This document shows positions 1-9,499 of a DNA stretch of 64,000 nt, piece by piece (position 1 is the stretch's first letter; every line of letters begins with the position of its first letter). The stretch is taken from contig NC_067205.1 in the NCBI RefSeq assembly GCF_026262505.1, positions 24,213,585-24,277,584 on the forward strand, read 5' to 3'. Under the pieces are notes generated by a model. That model made no database searches. It was not told where the DNA came from and worked only from the letters and a program-made list of their open reading frames with translations. This DNA is from Trichomonas vaginalis G3. Lineage: Eukaryota > Parabasalia > Trichomonadida > Trichomonadidae. Made by a program: the position numbers and the translations under genes.

Positions 1-97
1 AGCATAGTGTTTATTGGAATGACAGTTTGTCACTTTTTGGTCGAAATGAAAACATTAATAATACATATTATATTATTGTTAATTTTCTATAATTTTT

Positions 98-1090
98 ATG
101 GAGAGTTTTCAATTTTTGAAATACTCTGAATTTTGTCAAAATCGGAATAAAAACATTTTGAAGATAAGTTTTTATCCACACGAAGAGAAGAGTTTTATAG
201 GATGGATGCGTGAAACAAATAACATGTTTACGGGCGATGAATATCATTTCAGATTTGGCATTTGGATGTCAAATAAGAGAAGAATTCAGGAACATAATCG
301 AGCAAATCTTGGATTTACTCTTGCTCTTAACAAATTTGCACATATGACAAAGTCCGAATATGAAAGTTTGCTTGGAACTACTATGCCAAATAGCTTTGGT
401 AAAAACGGGAAAAAAGCCGAAAAAATTAATTCAGATATTTCTGAACATGTTGATTGGCGAGAAAAAAACGTTGTCAATCCTATCCAAAACCAAGGTGCCT
501 GTGGTTCTTGCTGGGCATTTTCCGCAATTCAAGCTCAAGAATCTGCTTATGCTATTAAAACGCAAGTTCTTCAAAAGCTATCAGAGCAATTCTGCGTAGA
601 TTGTGTTGATGCAAGTCACGGCTGCAATGGTGGATGGATGGATTACGTTTACGATTGGGTTACCTATAATACACATGGAAAATACATGTTATTGTCAGAT
701 TATCCATACAAAGGAGTTCAAGGTTCATGCATTTATGATAAAACTAAGCTCACTTCCCATTTAGAAGGATATTACAATGTTCCACGTCAGAATGAAACAG
801 CTTTAGCAGAATACATTGCTAACTACGGTCCTGCAGCTATTGCTGTTAATGCTTCTCCATATACTTTCACTTACTACTCAGGTGGAGTTTATACAGATTC
901 AGCTTGCATTGCAACCATGTTAAACCACGGTGTTGGCTGTGTAGGATTTGGCAAAGAAGGTGATAAGAAGTACTGGATTGTCAGAAACTCTTCCGGACCT
1001 GAATGGGGTGAAAAAGGCTACATAAGAATAGGAAGAGATATGGGAAACCTTTGCGGTGTTTCTAGCGCAGCATTTGTTCCATATGCTTAA
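98..1090 (+). CDS. Cathepsin L-like papain-family cysteine peptidase
   Basis: This is a C1A (papain-type) cysteine protease, which hydrolyses proteins in lysosomes or after secretion. Residues about 29-90 look like the I29 inhibitory propeptide (EEKSFIGWMRE, then an ERFNIN-like helix). The mature domain starts near residue 115. The oxyanion Gln132 and catalytic Cys138 lie in NQGACGSCWAF, His277 in LNHGVGCVGFG, and Asn297 in YWIVRNSSGPEWGE; GCNGG is at 176-180. At 330 aa the length is normal for trichomonad cathepsin-L proteins. The first 28 residues are odd: they do not read as the usual short hydrophobic signal peptide, so the 5' end may be altered or the start misplaced. The stop lies in a TTAAATTT context, which fits the trichomonad UAAA poly(A) signal overlapping the stop. 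The family call is firm; the exact start is less so. Confidence 0.93.
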   Translation: MESFQFLKYSEFCQNRNKNILKISFYPHEEKSFIGWMRETNNMFTGDEYHFRFGIWMSNKRRIQEHNRANLGFTLALNKFAHMTKSEYESLLGTTMPNSFGKNGKKAEKINSDISEHVDWREKNVVNPIQNQGACGSCWAFSAIQAQESAYAIKTQVLQKLSEQFCVDCVDASHGCNGGWMDYVYDWVTYNTHGKYMLLSDYPYKGVQGSCIYDKTKLTSHLEGYYNVPRQNETALAEYIANYGPAAIAVNASPYTFTYYSGGVYTDSACIATMLNHGVGCVGFGKEGDKKYWIVRNSSGPEWGEKGYIRIGRDMGNLCGVSSAAFVPYA

Positions 1091-1652
1091 ATTTATATCT
1101 AATAGTATATTTTAGTATTTATTTCTAATAAATATTCTATATATATTAGTTTTACAACAAAGATTTTTGAGTTTTGAAATAGGTAATTGTACAACTTTGA
1201 AGAATTAAAGAAAAATCTCATTGCAATTTCAATGTTAAATATAAAAAATCTTTTTTGCTTTGATAGAATCTATTAATAATCTTTATCATCAAGCATCCAT
1301 TGATTTTAAAGGACATTTTGTAGCTAAGAATTTTTCATAAAATCAAAAATGATCATAGAAAGTACAGATTTGTTGATAATTTTCAAAAAAAATTTATTTT
1401 TTGTTTGAAAATTTCCTCTGAATTATAGGATATTGATACTTTAACGCTAAAATACAGGGCGAGCCTAAGAGATTTCATATGGAAAAATGCATAAAATTTA
1501 AAAGCATGGTTTCGTATTCTTATTTGATCATGTTCTCATGAATTTTTCCATTAACCAAACCTAGGAATCAAATTCTTAAGCATCCTATATGTAAGAAACA
1601 ATAAAACCAGAGTGAGGTTCATTTCGGAAAGGAATTTCGATAAAAAAATTTT

Positions 1653-2920
1653 ACCCAGATTTTCCTTACTTTTACCACCTCTCTAAAGCTGGGGACACCG
1701 CCTATCGTTGGGAGTAGCTATTAAATATAACCACCAAGGGTATTTTTCGAAATGCCGGTGTAGTGGAAACATCCGACATAATGATTCATTATGCTAAGGT
1801 TTGATTCCCATTTAGCAAATTTTTTTCTTTTTTGGATCATGAATTTTTTTTTGGGTCACTATAAGATTTGTTTCATGTTCTAAATCTGCTGCATATGTAA
1901 TCTATTTTTATTTACCTATTTTTTAAAAATCTATTGGATTGCCAAATTTGAATATATTTAAAATCATAAAAATCCAAAAAAACTATAAATATATGTTTTA
2001 TGCATAGTGCCGATACTCAAATATCAGATTACTTAGATCCATGAATAATATCCGAATTTTTTTTCTTAAAATTAAACTTCAAAACTTCTTGCAATCTTAT
2101 TCTTCATCAATTGTAAATTTTTAAAACCATTTTTTAAAATAATTTTGCGTAAATTTTATTCTCATGTTGTTTTAATCGAAAATTGATACATTTTCAAAAA
2201 AATAATATTGACTTATGAAATTCATTTTTAAGGTGAAATAGTATTGTTTTTATTAAAGTATATGAATAATATATAAAAAATTAATGAATAATATAAGCAG
2301 ATTTTTAGTTTACAAAACAAATATGAGCAATGCAATTTCAAACTTTTGCTGGCAATTTCGATATTGCTCAAGTTTGTAGTATTTGTGATACCTATAACAT
2401 CGGCTTAATCAAAATTCGATTTTTCTTATGAGTTATTGAGAAAATTTGATTGCAATGAGAAGGATTTCGACGTTTTTGATAAACTAAGAGCTGAGCTTTA
2501 GGGGTTCAGTTCATTTATGGCTGTAGTTTGATGCGTAGATCTCTTTTTTATTGTAAATTCTTTCAGCATGGAGATCGAGAATGAATCTTTTGAGAACTTT
2601 ATGAGTTTTTACACCCGTAAAGAGGTCCTTCGAGGAAAGATAGTCCAGACTACATGAAGATGTGGGTTAACCAAAAAAATCCGATGGTTTCCCCATATTC
2701 ATGTAGATCTTCGAAAAAATGAGCACCAAAAAAGCCAAAAAAATAGGCTTTTTATTGGATTTGTACACTAGATCAATAATCTATTTAGGATCTGACACTC
2801 TTTTTAGCCAGAGATATGAGGTCCTTTCTAGGAAAACGATCTATTCATCCATAAAAAAAATGAATTATCGTTTTCCCCAGAAATTACATGGGGAGTGGTA
2901 AAAGTAAGGAAAATCTGGGT
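1653..2920. repeat. Inverted-repeat-bounded noncoding element (MITE-like)
   Basis: A perfect 26-bp inverted repeat bounds this stretch. The left arm is 1653-1678 (begins ACCCAGATTTTCC) and the right arm is 2895-2920 (ends GGAAAATCTGGGT). The flanking pentamers ATTTT and ATTTC match at 4 of 5 bases, a weak hint of a target duplication. No coding frame of note lies inside. The right third holds three stem-loops and two diverged copies of a segment containing GAGGTCCTT and GGAAA (around 2629 and 2810). A nonautonomous DNA transposon or a foldback rearrangement would both fit; no family is recognised. Confidence 0.5.
1753..1822 (+). other. tRNA-like remnant with B-box (possible)
   Basis: The segment holds a TAGTGGAAACAT stretch resembling a D-arm/A box. 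It then has a 5-bp CATAA/TTATG stem with a seven-base loop, and GGTTTGATTCC, one mismatch from the B-box consensus. A T-run follows AGCAAA, as a Pol III terminator would. The acceptor ends do not pair and the loop lacks the invariant U33, so this is at best a tRNA pseudogene or tRNA-derived repeat. It lies inside the inverted-repeat element. Confidence 0.25.
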
Positions 2921-3029
2921 ATTTCCTATTATTGCAACCATCAAACGATATTCCATCATAATTATAGAAATGCCCCAAAGACCTAAAAGAAAGCCTGTAA
3001 AATTACGAGAATTTGTGGTTCTTCATTCA

Positions 3030-5361
3030 ATGTTTTTGATAGGTCTTCTCAATATTGAATCACTTCTTTCAATTTTTTTTTCAGTTTATATTGTTTTTAT
3101 CTGTCCTTTGCATTCAAGAGATTAAATTCTCACCGGGATACCCACAAACAGTAGATATACCCGGGGAAGGTGCCCTATTAATTCCTATTACAACAAGTGT
3201 TATTTATTTTCCTGATAAAGAAAATTTTGAAATTGCAGTGGATAGCACTTACATAGCACCTCCAAATAGTATAAAAGTCAACACAAAAGACAATAAACCA
3301 CATACTTTAACGTTTGGCGTCATAAATACTCCATCTGGGTCTTGTCAATGGACTATCATAACAGAACCATATTATAGAATCGATAAGGATGATATGAAAA
3401 ATGACAACCTCATGTGCATTGCCATTTTCTCTAAGAAACCAACTTTCACAAATTATATGGTTAGAACCGTTGATATTGATAATGATGACAAGGTTCTAAT
3501 ATATTCTGACAACAATAAGCTTATATATACGATGTCATCTTATGATTCTTTCCATTATAACACGACATCTTTCGTTTTGTTTTTCAGAACAGACTCTTAC
3601 AACACACAAGGCTTTATTTATGCTTTTGATACGGATAAGTTCGTTTCAAACGGTGAACACTCAGTTTTGATTTCAAATACAATTATTTACAATATTTTGC
3701 CTTACAGATACTTTATCGTCCATAATCCTCAATATTTTGAATTTACCATGCCACAGCTTGCAAGAGTTTACGGAGAAGCTGCTTTTTACACCCTTGAAGT
3801 TAGTAAATTCGAAATTCGACCGAAAGATAGCAAACATACACTTCATTTTGTCATCGTTCAACCACCATACGTTAACTGTCAAAACATAACGATTTATGAT
3901 GGTTATTCAGGAAATTTCTCAATTGAAGGCTCATTTTACCACAACAATTGCTTTTTGATGGCATCGCCCTACATTATGGATTACTACCTTTACGTTTCTG
4001 GCCTCCAAGGAACAGCAAATATTTATTGTCCAAATGGAGATTTTGTTGTGAGTCTAAAAGATGAATATGGGTTCGTTACACGTTTACCAACAATATTGAT
4101 GCACATAAAGATCGAGAAAACAGACCAAAAATCAATAATTTGCCTTCAACAATCTGAAATTATTTCTCCATTGTTTCCAAATGAAGTTTTCAATGACAAA
4201 TTCGTGACTAACTTCACAGCCAGCCAGCAAATAGTCCAATATGAAAAGAGATTTTACAGATTTTCCACAGGATTTTATCAATATTACATTCCTGAGCAAG
4301 GATCTAAGTTTTACTTCAATAGGAACTCATTATATATCTTCCACAATCCATCATCATTTACTATTAAAGGAAATGACGTTTCTTTACTAGAAAATGATGA
4401 TTATGTTGTAAATATCACTGATTTCAGATTGACAGCTGTAGTTAAATCAAAGGATTCAACACGATATTTGAATATATCAGTGTTTAACTACAAAGCGTTG
4501 GATACTTTTTCAAAATGTAACTCAGTTGACATAATTGACTTGAATTCCAACTTCAAGGACTTTGTTTCTACATCATACAATGACAAAACATTCAATGGAA
4601 ATAACATAAACTTTTCCGTTGAAGCACAACAAAGAATTTGTCTTTGGTATGTATCTTCGAACCCATTTACCATGAACATATACAGACATCATCTTGAGAA
4701 TCAAAATGATTTCCATATTTATTCAGAAAAACTTGGAGTTTTCAATGAAATCGAATATCCAAGTACAGTTACGAGCCGTTCGATACTTTCAATATGGACA
4801 ACGAAAGATGAAGTCGATGGAATAGACGAAGGAGGCGCTTTTATTAGCGTTTCCCAAGATTATTATGATTTTGATGAAAAAGGTGGAACTTTTAGAGGTA
4901 CAAGGTCATACATGGACTTCCCATTTGCAAAACATAATAGTTCAACGGGATATGTGTTGAATTTAGGTACCAGAGAAGAAAAATTAAATTTTGGACAAAA
5001 AACTTCTCAAAAGAAACAATTAACTACTGTCCAAATCGCGCTGATAGTATTCGCAGCAATTATATTTGCTGTAATTGTAGTTGTAATCATAGTTGTCGCT
5101 CAAAAACATAAATCAGACGAAGTAAACAATAATATCGGAAAAGGAGATAATGAAGTTGAAATGGAAGATATTCCTCACCAAACAATGTATTCATCTTCCA
5201 ATCCAACACCAAACAACTCCGCAGCTGTAACTACAAATTCTCCTATTGCTTCTGCGACATCTTCAATAGATGCAACACATCTACAAACAGATTCGTCAAG
5301 CAGACCAAAGAATCCATACGAGCCTACATCAACTATGACTGCAACAGAATATAATCAATAA
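3030..5361 (+). CDS. Large type I surface membrane protein, unknown family (start region frameshifted)
   Basis: About 760 residues are encoded in one frame from about 3055. That frame has no ATG and is preceded by a stop at 3040. The only plausible initiator is the ATG at 3030, in another frame, which encodes a hydrophobic leader (MFLIGLLNIESLL). The two frames meet at a T9 run (3073-3081), where T8 would put them in register. Either the gene has a one-base slip or the run is a sequencing error. The rest is a Cys-poor, Asn-glycosylation-rich ectodomain. It ends in a strong transmembrane helix (ALIVFAAIIFAVIVVVIIVV, about 100 codons before the stop) and a Ser/Thr/Pro-rich cytoplasmic tail of about 80 residues. 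No domain is recognised with certainty. A cell-surface role is inferred from topology. Confidence 0.7.
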
Positions 5362-5950
5362 TTTTTAGTTTTTTTTATTTGTTAATGCTTATAAAATTGT
5401 TTGTTATTTTAGAATACGTCTTATCTCATCGTTTCTTCATCAGCTGAAAGCTTTTTTCCAACAAAATTTCCAAATTCTTGGCATTAGAATTTGATATCTA
5501 TGTTTTTCCTTAAAATATATAACATATATATCACATCAAATATAATATCACATCAGATTTCGCATTATCATGAGTTTTTCAAATTTGGTTTTATATGTTG
5601 TCGAGATGAGATACTAAATTTGGGACAGCCCGAATTCATACAATATGGAGATTATTAATTTATCATAAATATGAATAGAAATATCATTCTGAGATTTCAA
5701 AATTAACGATAAATTGTAAACTTTTAACGATGCCAATCAAGAGCAAAGGCCAAATAAAAGATATGTTTTGGTATTAGTTGTGTAGATTAAAATTATAGCG
5801 AAATCGCAATTTAAATTTATTCACACCATTTGAATGGGTCTGAATTTTTTGTGAATGTAATTCTGATTGATAGAATTTTTATCGTCAAACCGAAAATTAC
5901 ACTCAAATGAATTCAGCATATTCTTAGAAAATCATTTTTTATTAGACAAT
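5362..5950. other. Intergenic, no gene seen
   Basis: AT-rich spacer between the surface protein and the Myb gene. A TCATT initiator-like sequence lies about 20 bases before the Myb ATG. Apart from short AT repeats near 5513-5560, nothing can be supported here. Confidence 0.6.
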
Positions 5951-6442
5951 ATGGCTATTTGTGATCAATCAATGATGAACATCAAGTATTTAATGCTTCC
6001 AAGCATTTTCACACTTCCTTTTCCAACATATCAAAAAATTCCTGAAATCATTCATCAATCAATCCAAATACCATCTTCTGATGATGAATCAACAACCAGG
6101 AATGATGTAGAGCAACCACATAAGATATCTGTAAAAGGATCCTGGTCTCAGGAAGAAGATGCCTTACTCAAGAAAGCAGTTCTTAGTCAATCACCAATTC
6201 TTTGGGATATTGTTGCCGAACAAGTTCCAGGAAGAACTGCAATACAGTGTAAAAAACGTTGGCTCTATAGGTTACATCCAGAAGTTAAGAAGACACGCTT
6301 TGAGAAGTGGGAAGATGACTTGATCATTGCCGAAAGAAAGAAACATGGCAATCATTGGACATTAATAGCTACAAAACTTCCTGGCCGTACATCATGCGCT
6401 GTTAAGAATCGATGGTATTCAGTACTTAGAAATAGAAATTGA
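5951..6442 (+). CDS. Two-repeat Myb-like DNA-binding protein
   Basis: The protein has 163 residues with two Myb/SANT repeats, at about 62-111 (WSQEEDALLKKAV...PGRTAIQCKKRW) and 113-162 (WEDDLIIAERKKHG...PGRTSCAVKNRW). The regularly spaced Trp residues and the PGRT recognition-helix motif are those of R2R3-type Myb proteins. The N-terminal 60 residues are Ser-rich and unstructured. Trichomonads have many such proteins acting as nuclear transcription factors; the targets here are unknown. The start is the ATG at 5951. The open frame extends upstream to 5867, but only from a TTG. An initiator-like TCATT lies about 20 bases before this ATG. Confidence 0.9.
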   Translation: MAICDQSMMNIKYLMLPSIFTLPFPTYQKIPEIIHQSIQIPSSDDESTTRNDVEQPHKISVKGSWSQEEDALLKKAVLSQSPILWDIVAEQVPGRTAIQCKKRWLYRLHPEVKKTRFEKWEDDLIIAERKKHGNHWTLIATKLPGRTSCAVKNRWYSVLRNRN

Positions 6443-6877
6443 AAATTTTCTATGAAACTATTATTGAATTTACGCATTGATGAAGCGCTTGTATATATGC
6501 TTATCTATGTCTATATAGTAAATTGTTTGTAATATTAATCTTTGTTAATTTTCTTGATAATTTTTATATTAAAATCAAGATCTCGAAATGATATACTGAT
6601 ATATTATAGTCAAATAATCTTATCCAAAGATGCTGCACCTCATTAAATAAAACAATTCGACATTTCATACTTATTGGAAAACATTCGACTTTAAATCATT
6701 CCAAAAGTTGTAATTAATTATTCTTTTCTAGTGAGACTTCGTAATCAATAGCTATTCAAGTAGATACAAAAAAAATTTCATTCGATTAATTTTATTTATA
6801 ATGTATTATTGAAATACAGTATGAATTTTCATTGTGGTGCATCTTTCTAAGCTTCTCTTAAATTAAGAGCTTTCATT
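6443..6877. other. Intergenic, no gene seen
   Basis: AT-rich spacer. Its last bases hold TTTCATTATG, placing a TCATT initiator directly against the start codon of the next gene. Nothing else is recognisable. Confidence 0.6.
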
Positions 6878-7540
6878 ATGGATAAAAGCTATTTGATCTA
6901 TTTTGCAGGTGATCTTTTTGACCAGAAACATATTACAGGAAATGCACTCCTTGGCCAAATGATTGAAAAGGTTTCAAAAGGTAAATATAAATGCCACCTT
7001 CCTCAAAATAAAGAAACAATTAAAGATCGTGGAACCCCAATTCGTGATAAAGATATCGAAAATCTTATGAAATGCGATTGTGCAATATTCAATTTCGATG
7101 GAACAGATCTAGATTCTGGCACTGTCGTTGAATTTTGTTATGCAAAGATGGTGGACATCCCTTCCATTCAATTGAGAACAGATTTTCGTCAATGCGGCGA
7201 TCAAAACGATGGTGGAGATCCATGGAACTTAATGTGCTCGGGATATCCGCGAACAAAATCGTTACTACTTAATGCTCTTGGAATCTGGCAAGAATCTCGC
7301 GCCAAATATCCAAACCTTTCAGAGCAGTTAGAATATTACCATAAAAGCATTGCCATTAAGATAATTGAACAATTAGATGATGTAATTGCTATAAAACCGC
7401 TTTTTAATGGCAGTGTTGATCAAGCAAATTCAGCTTACAATTGGGCCGTTAAAACAGTTGGCGGTAAATTAAATGAATATCTAACAGAAAGCTGCATATC
7501 GGAGTTAATTCAATCAAAACACGCTAAAGGACTAATTTAA
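6878..7540 (+). CDS. Nucleoside 2-deoxyribosyltransferase
   Basis: These enzymes cleave or exchange the base of 2'-deoxynucleosides in purine/pyrimidine salvage, which suits trichomonads because they cannot make nucleotides de novo. The 220-aa protein shows the family layout. The N-terminal strand YLIYFAGDLFD is followed by RDKDIENLMKCDCAIFNFDGTDLDSG, with the Asp-Gly-Thr loop at 74-76. The conserved Glu85 of GTVVEFCYAK is the expected nucleophile. The C-terminal 50 residues are less typical. It starts right after a TCATT initiator. Its closest kin are expected to be bacterial, as for many trichomonad salvage enzymes, but that was not tested. It ends 107 bp before the Maverick, so the insertion left it intact. 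Confidence 0.85.
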   Translation: MDKSYLIYFAGDLFDQKHITGNALLGQMIEKVSKGKYKCHLPQNKETIKDRGTPIRDKDIENLMKCDCAIFNFDGTDLDSGTVVEFCYAKMVDIPSIQLRTDFRQCGDQNDGGDPWNLMCSGYPRTKSLLLNALGIWQESRAKYPNLSEQLEYYHKSIAIKIIEQLDDVIAIKPLFNGSVDQANSAYNWAVKTVGGKLNEYLTESCISELIQSKHAKGLI

Positions 7541-7642
7541 TAATGTTTTCTTTCATATCTTTCGTAAAAAATCAACGTTATAATAGACGGCAACGATATA
7601 AAATTTTGAGAGGAATTACAACGATAATTCATATTCGTGAAT

Positions 7643-7647
7643 CATCA
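7643..7647. repeat. Left target-site duplication CATCA
   Basis: CATCA directly precedes the left terminal repeat and recurs at 33603-33607, directly after the right one. Five to six base duplications are what Maverick/Polinton integrases leave. Confidence 0.8.
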
Positions 7648-7725
7648 AGGTCAGGTAAGTGGGGCTTCCAGGCACTTCGTGCCCTCTAGCCCCGAAGATG
7701 TTTAGTATAAATGAAGTTTTTATTC
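7648..7725 (+). repeat. Maverick left terminal inverted repeat
   Basis: This 78-bp repeat begins AGGTCAGGTAAGTGGGG and ends with a GAAGTTTTTATTC block. It matches the reverse complement of 33525-33602 at 73 of 78 positions. It holds a two-part stem-loop (7661-7693): GGGGCT pairs with AGCCCC around an inner stem GGCAC-TTC-GTGCC. Confidence 0.95.
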
Positions 7726-7914
7726 GGAAAATTGTTAGTCTTCTGGTGTGAATTCGGAGGACTCTTCTTGGATAGAGTCTTGTATTTCCTCCTCCATTGC
7801 TTCTGGGTCGAAAACATTATATAATGTGTCGCTTTTCACAAATTATATATGTTTTCATGTTTTGTCACTTTTCTGTCACTTTTCAGGAAAAAACATTTTT
7901 ATTATTATATATAA

Positions 7915-8742
7915 ATGAATTTTACAAAACCACCGTTACCCTTCTTTGGAAATAAGAGTAGATGTAAAGATATTCTATTGAGAGAACTTAAGAAACTACC
8001 GAATGGTCTAACATTTGTAGATTTGTTCGGTGGAAGTTTCTATATATCCCATTTATGTCATACAATATTCCCAGACTCAAAGATTATATGCAATGACTTC
8101 GACAACTATATGAACCGTCTCAAACATATTCCAGACACAAACAATATATTGAAAGAGTTAAAAGAAAAGATACCTATAGGTAAGATGGAACGTATACCAT
8201 TAGATAAGAAAAATATTGTGAGAGAGGTTTTGAAAAAAGCAGAATATATAGACTGGGATAGTATATCTGCTAGACTATTATATAGTGGTGCTATAAGAGT
8301 TCATGACATTGAAACACTTATGTCAAAAGTTTTATATCTTAACTATACAAATGTTTTCAAAGAGAACATAGAAAAATATATTGAGGGTATAGAGTTTGTG
8401 AGATGTCGTTGGACAGAGTTGTATGAAAAATATAAAGACAAGGAAAATGTTTTCTTTATAGTGGACCCGCCGTTCTATAACACATGGGATTTTCAATACC
8501 AAGTAGACTGGACTTTGAGAGACTCTTTAGAAACTTTAGACGTTATACATAACCATCCATGCTTTTACTTTACATCCGATAAAAGTGGTTTGGAAACCGT
8601 TATGAGATGGTTAGAGGACATACATGACTATGAGTTTATATATGACAAGATAGAATATGAGAGAGGTTCTATAAACTGGAGAAAGTGTCACAATAAAGAA
8701 ATTTTATTAGTAAGTAAATGTGGTTTGAAATCGGATTGTTAG
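7915..8742 (+). CDS. Dam-type (D12 class) DNA adenine N6-methyltransferase
   Basis: This Maverick gene encodes a 275-aa enzyme expected to transfer a methyl group from S-adenosylmethionine to adenine N6 in DNA. PFFGNKSR (residues 9-16) and FVDLFGGS (34-41) form the cofactor pocket, and VDPPF (DPPF at 184-187) is the catalytic motif IV, in the order typical of D12/alpha-class enzymes. The length matches E. coli Dam. It is the first gene inside the left end. It is preceded by a T-run and TATATATAA before the ATG, and its 3' end overlaps a small membrane-protein frame. Adenine methylation is known in Trichomonas; whether this copy contributes is unknown. Confidence 0.9.
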   Translation: MNFTKPPLPFFGNKSRCKDILLRELKKLPNGLTFVDLFGGSFYISHLCHTIFPDSKIICNDFDNYMNRLKHIPDTNNILKELKEKIPIGKMERIPLDKKNIVREVLKKAEYIDWDSISARLLYSGAIRVHDIETLMSKVLYLNYTNVFKENIEKYIEGIEFVRCRWTELYEKYKDKENVFFIVDPPFYNTWDFQYQVDWTLRDSLETLDVIHNHPCFYFTSDKSGLETVMRWLEDIHDYEFIYDKIEYERGSINWRKCHNKEILLVSKCGLKSDC

Positions 8743-8849
8743 TTTTAGGTTTTTTCCATTGTGTCATTTATTTATTTGACGTGGCAGAAAAGTACAGAGA
8801 ATATGAAGATGAACCAATGCCTGCAAATGTTCAGTATATGTACTCGTAA
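8718..8849 (+). CDS. Small membrane protein (43 aa), overlaps methyltransferase end
   Basis: A 43-residue frame starts at the ATG at 8718, inside the last codons of the methyltransferase. It reads MWFEIGLLVLGFFHCVIYLF, one hydrophobic helix, followed by a charged tail rich in Glu and Tyr. It ends at 8849, 23 bases before the next gene. Small single-helix proteins are common in Polinton-like elements, but no family is recognised. The call rests on its position in an otherwise packed region and its coherent topology. Confidence 0.45.
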   Translation: MWFEIGLLVLGFFHCVIYLFDVAEKYREYEDEPMPANVQYMYS

Positions 8850-8872
8850 GAGATATTTTTATCTAATATTAA

Positions 8873-9235
8873 ATGGACGCACAGAACTTAGCGAATGCAC
8901 AGCAACCTGGACAACCAAACCCAGAGAATATTCCAAATGAAGTTAGAATACAAACTGCAATGGCAAACTATGGTCAAGTGCCAACAGATGTACAAATGCA
9001 AACTGCCATGTCAAATGACGCTGCGTTAGGTTTGCCACCATGGTATGCAAATATGAGATGGAAAGAGTTTTATACAAACCCCGAAGTGGGATATAAACAA
9101 CTTTATGCAGATGACGCGAACACAGGAGTTGACCCAGAATATGTTTTCTACCAGAGGAGAAACAGAATGTATGAGCTCCAGTTAAAGAATGCTATGGAAC
9201 TCAACAGGAAACGTAAGAGACTAGGCGGACATTAG
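8873..9235 (+). CDS. Hypothetical Maverick protein (120 aa)
   Basis: The family is not recognised. The N-terminal 55 residues are Gln/Asn/Pro-rich and hold a repeat (PNEVRIQTAMANYGQ, then PTDVQMQTAMSND). The middle is Trp/Tyr-rich (PPWYANMRWKEFYTNPEVGYKQLY), and the end is basic and helical (MELNRKRKRLGGH). The ATG sits right after TTTTTATCTAATATTAA, the start-proximal motif shared by many genes of the element. The next gene follows within 20 bases. A virion or DNA-binding role is only a guess. Confidence 0.6.
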   Translation: MDAQNLANAQQPGQPNPENIPNEVRIQTAMANYGQVPTDVQMQTAMSNDAALGLPPWYANMRWKEFYTNPEVGYKQLYADDANTGVDPEYVFYQRRNRMYELQLKNAMELNRKRKRLGGH

Positions 9236-9252
9236 ATTTTTACACATAGTAA

Positions 9253-9495
9253 ATGGGTTTCTTCAGTAAGATAGGAAACTTCTTCAGAAGAGTTGGAAGA
9301 GGTATATGGAATGGAATAAAATCTGTCGGAAGAGGAGTATGGAACGGTGTCAAAAATATTGGTAAAAGAGTAGGTCAGTTCGTTGGTATTATACCTAAAG
9401 ACCCTGAACCAGAAGAACAAGCTCCTGTTATACAACAGCCTGAACCTGCACCACAGTCTAGTTGGCAACCAAATCCAACACCTCAACCGTATTAA
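9253..9495 (+). CDS. Amphipathic N-glycine protein, possible minor virion/membrane-active peptide (80 aa)
   Basis: The N-terminal half is an amphipathic, basic, Gly/Trp-rich helix with an internal repeat (RGIWNGIKSVG, then RGVWNGVKNIG) that begins MGFF. The C-terminal half is a Pro/Gln tail. A second gene of the element (13142-13543) has the same plan: MGLF start, glycine-rich amphipathic helix and Gln/Pro tail. Such helices occur in membrane-lytic minor capsid proteins such as adenovirus protein VI, which is the suggested but unproven analogy. It is preceded by TTTTTACACATAGTAA. The two glycine starts could be N-myristoylated, although the consensus fit is imperfect. Confidence 0.65.
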   Translation: MGFFSKIGNFFRRVGRGIWNGIKSVGRGVWNGVKNIGKRVGQFVGIIPKDPEPEEQAPVIQQPEPAPQSSWQPNPTPQPY

Positions 9496-9499
9496 AAAA

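Noticed and set aside
3060-3090. Intron 3' end (T-run followed by CAG) before the surface-protein frame
   Set aside because: Trichomonad introns end in a fixed branch-site/acceptor motif of the ACTAACACACAG type, which is absent, and no GTATGT donor lies upstream.
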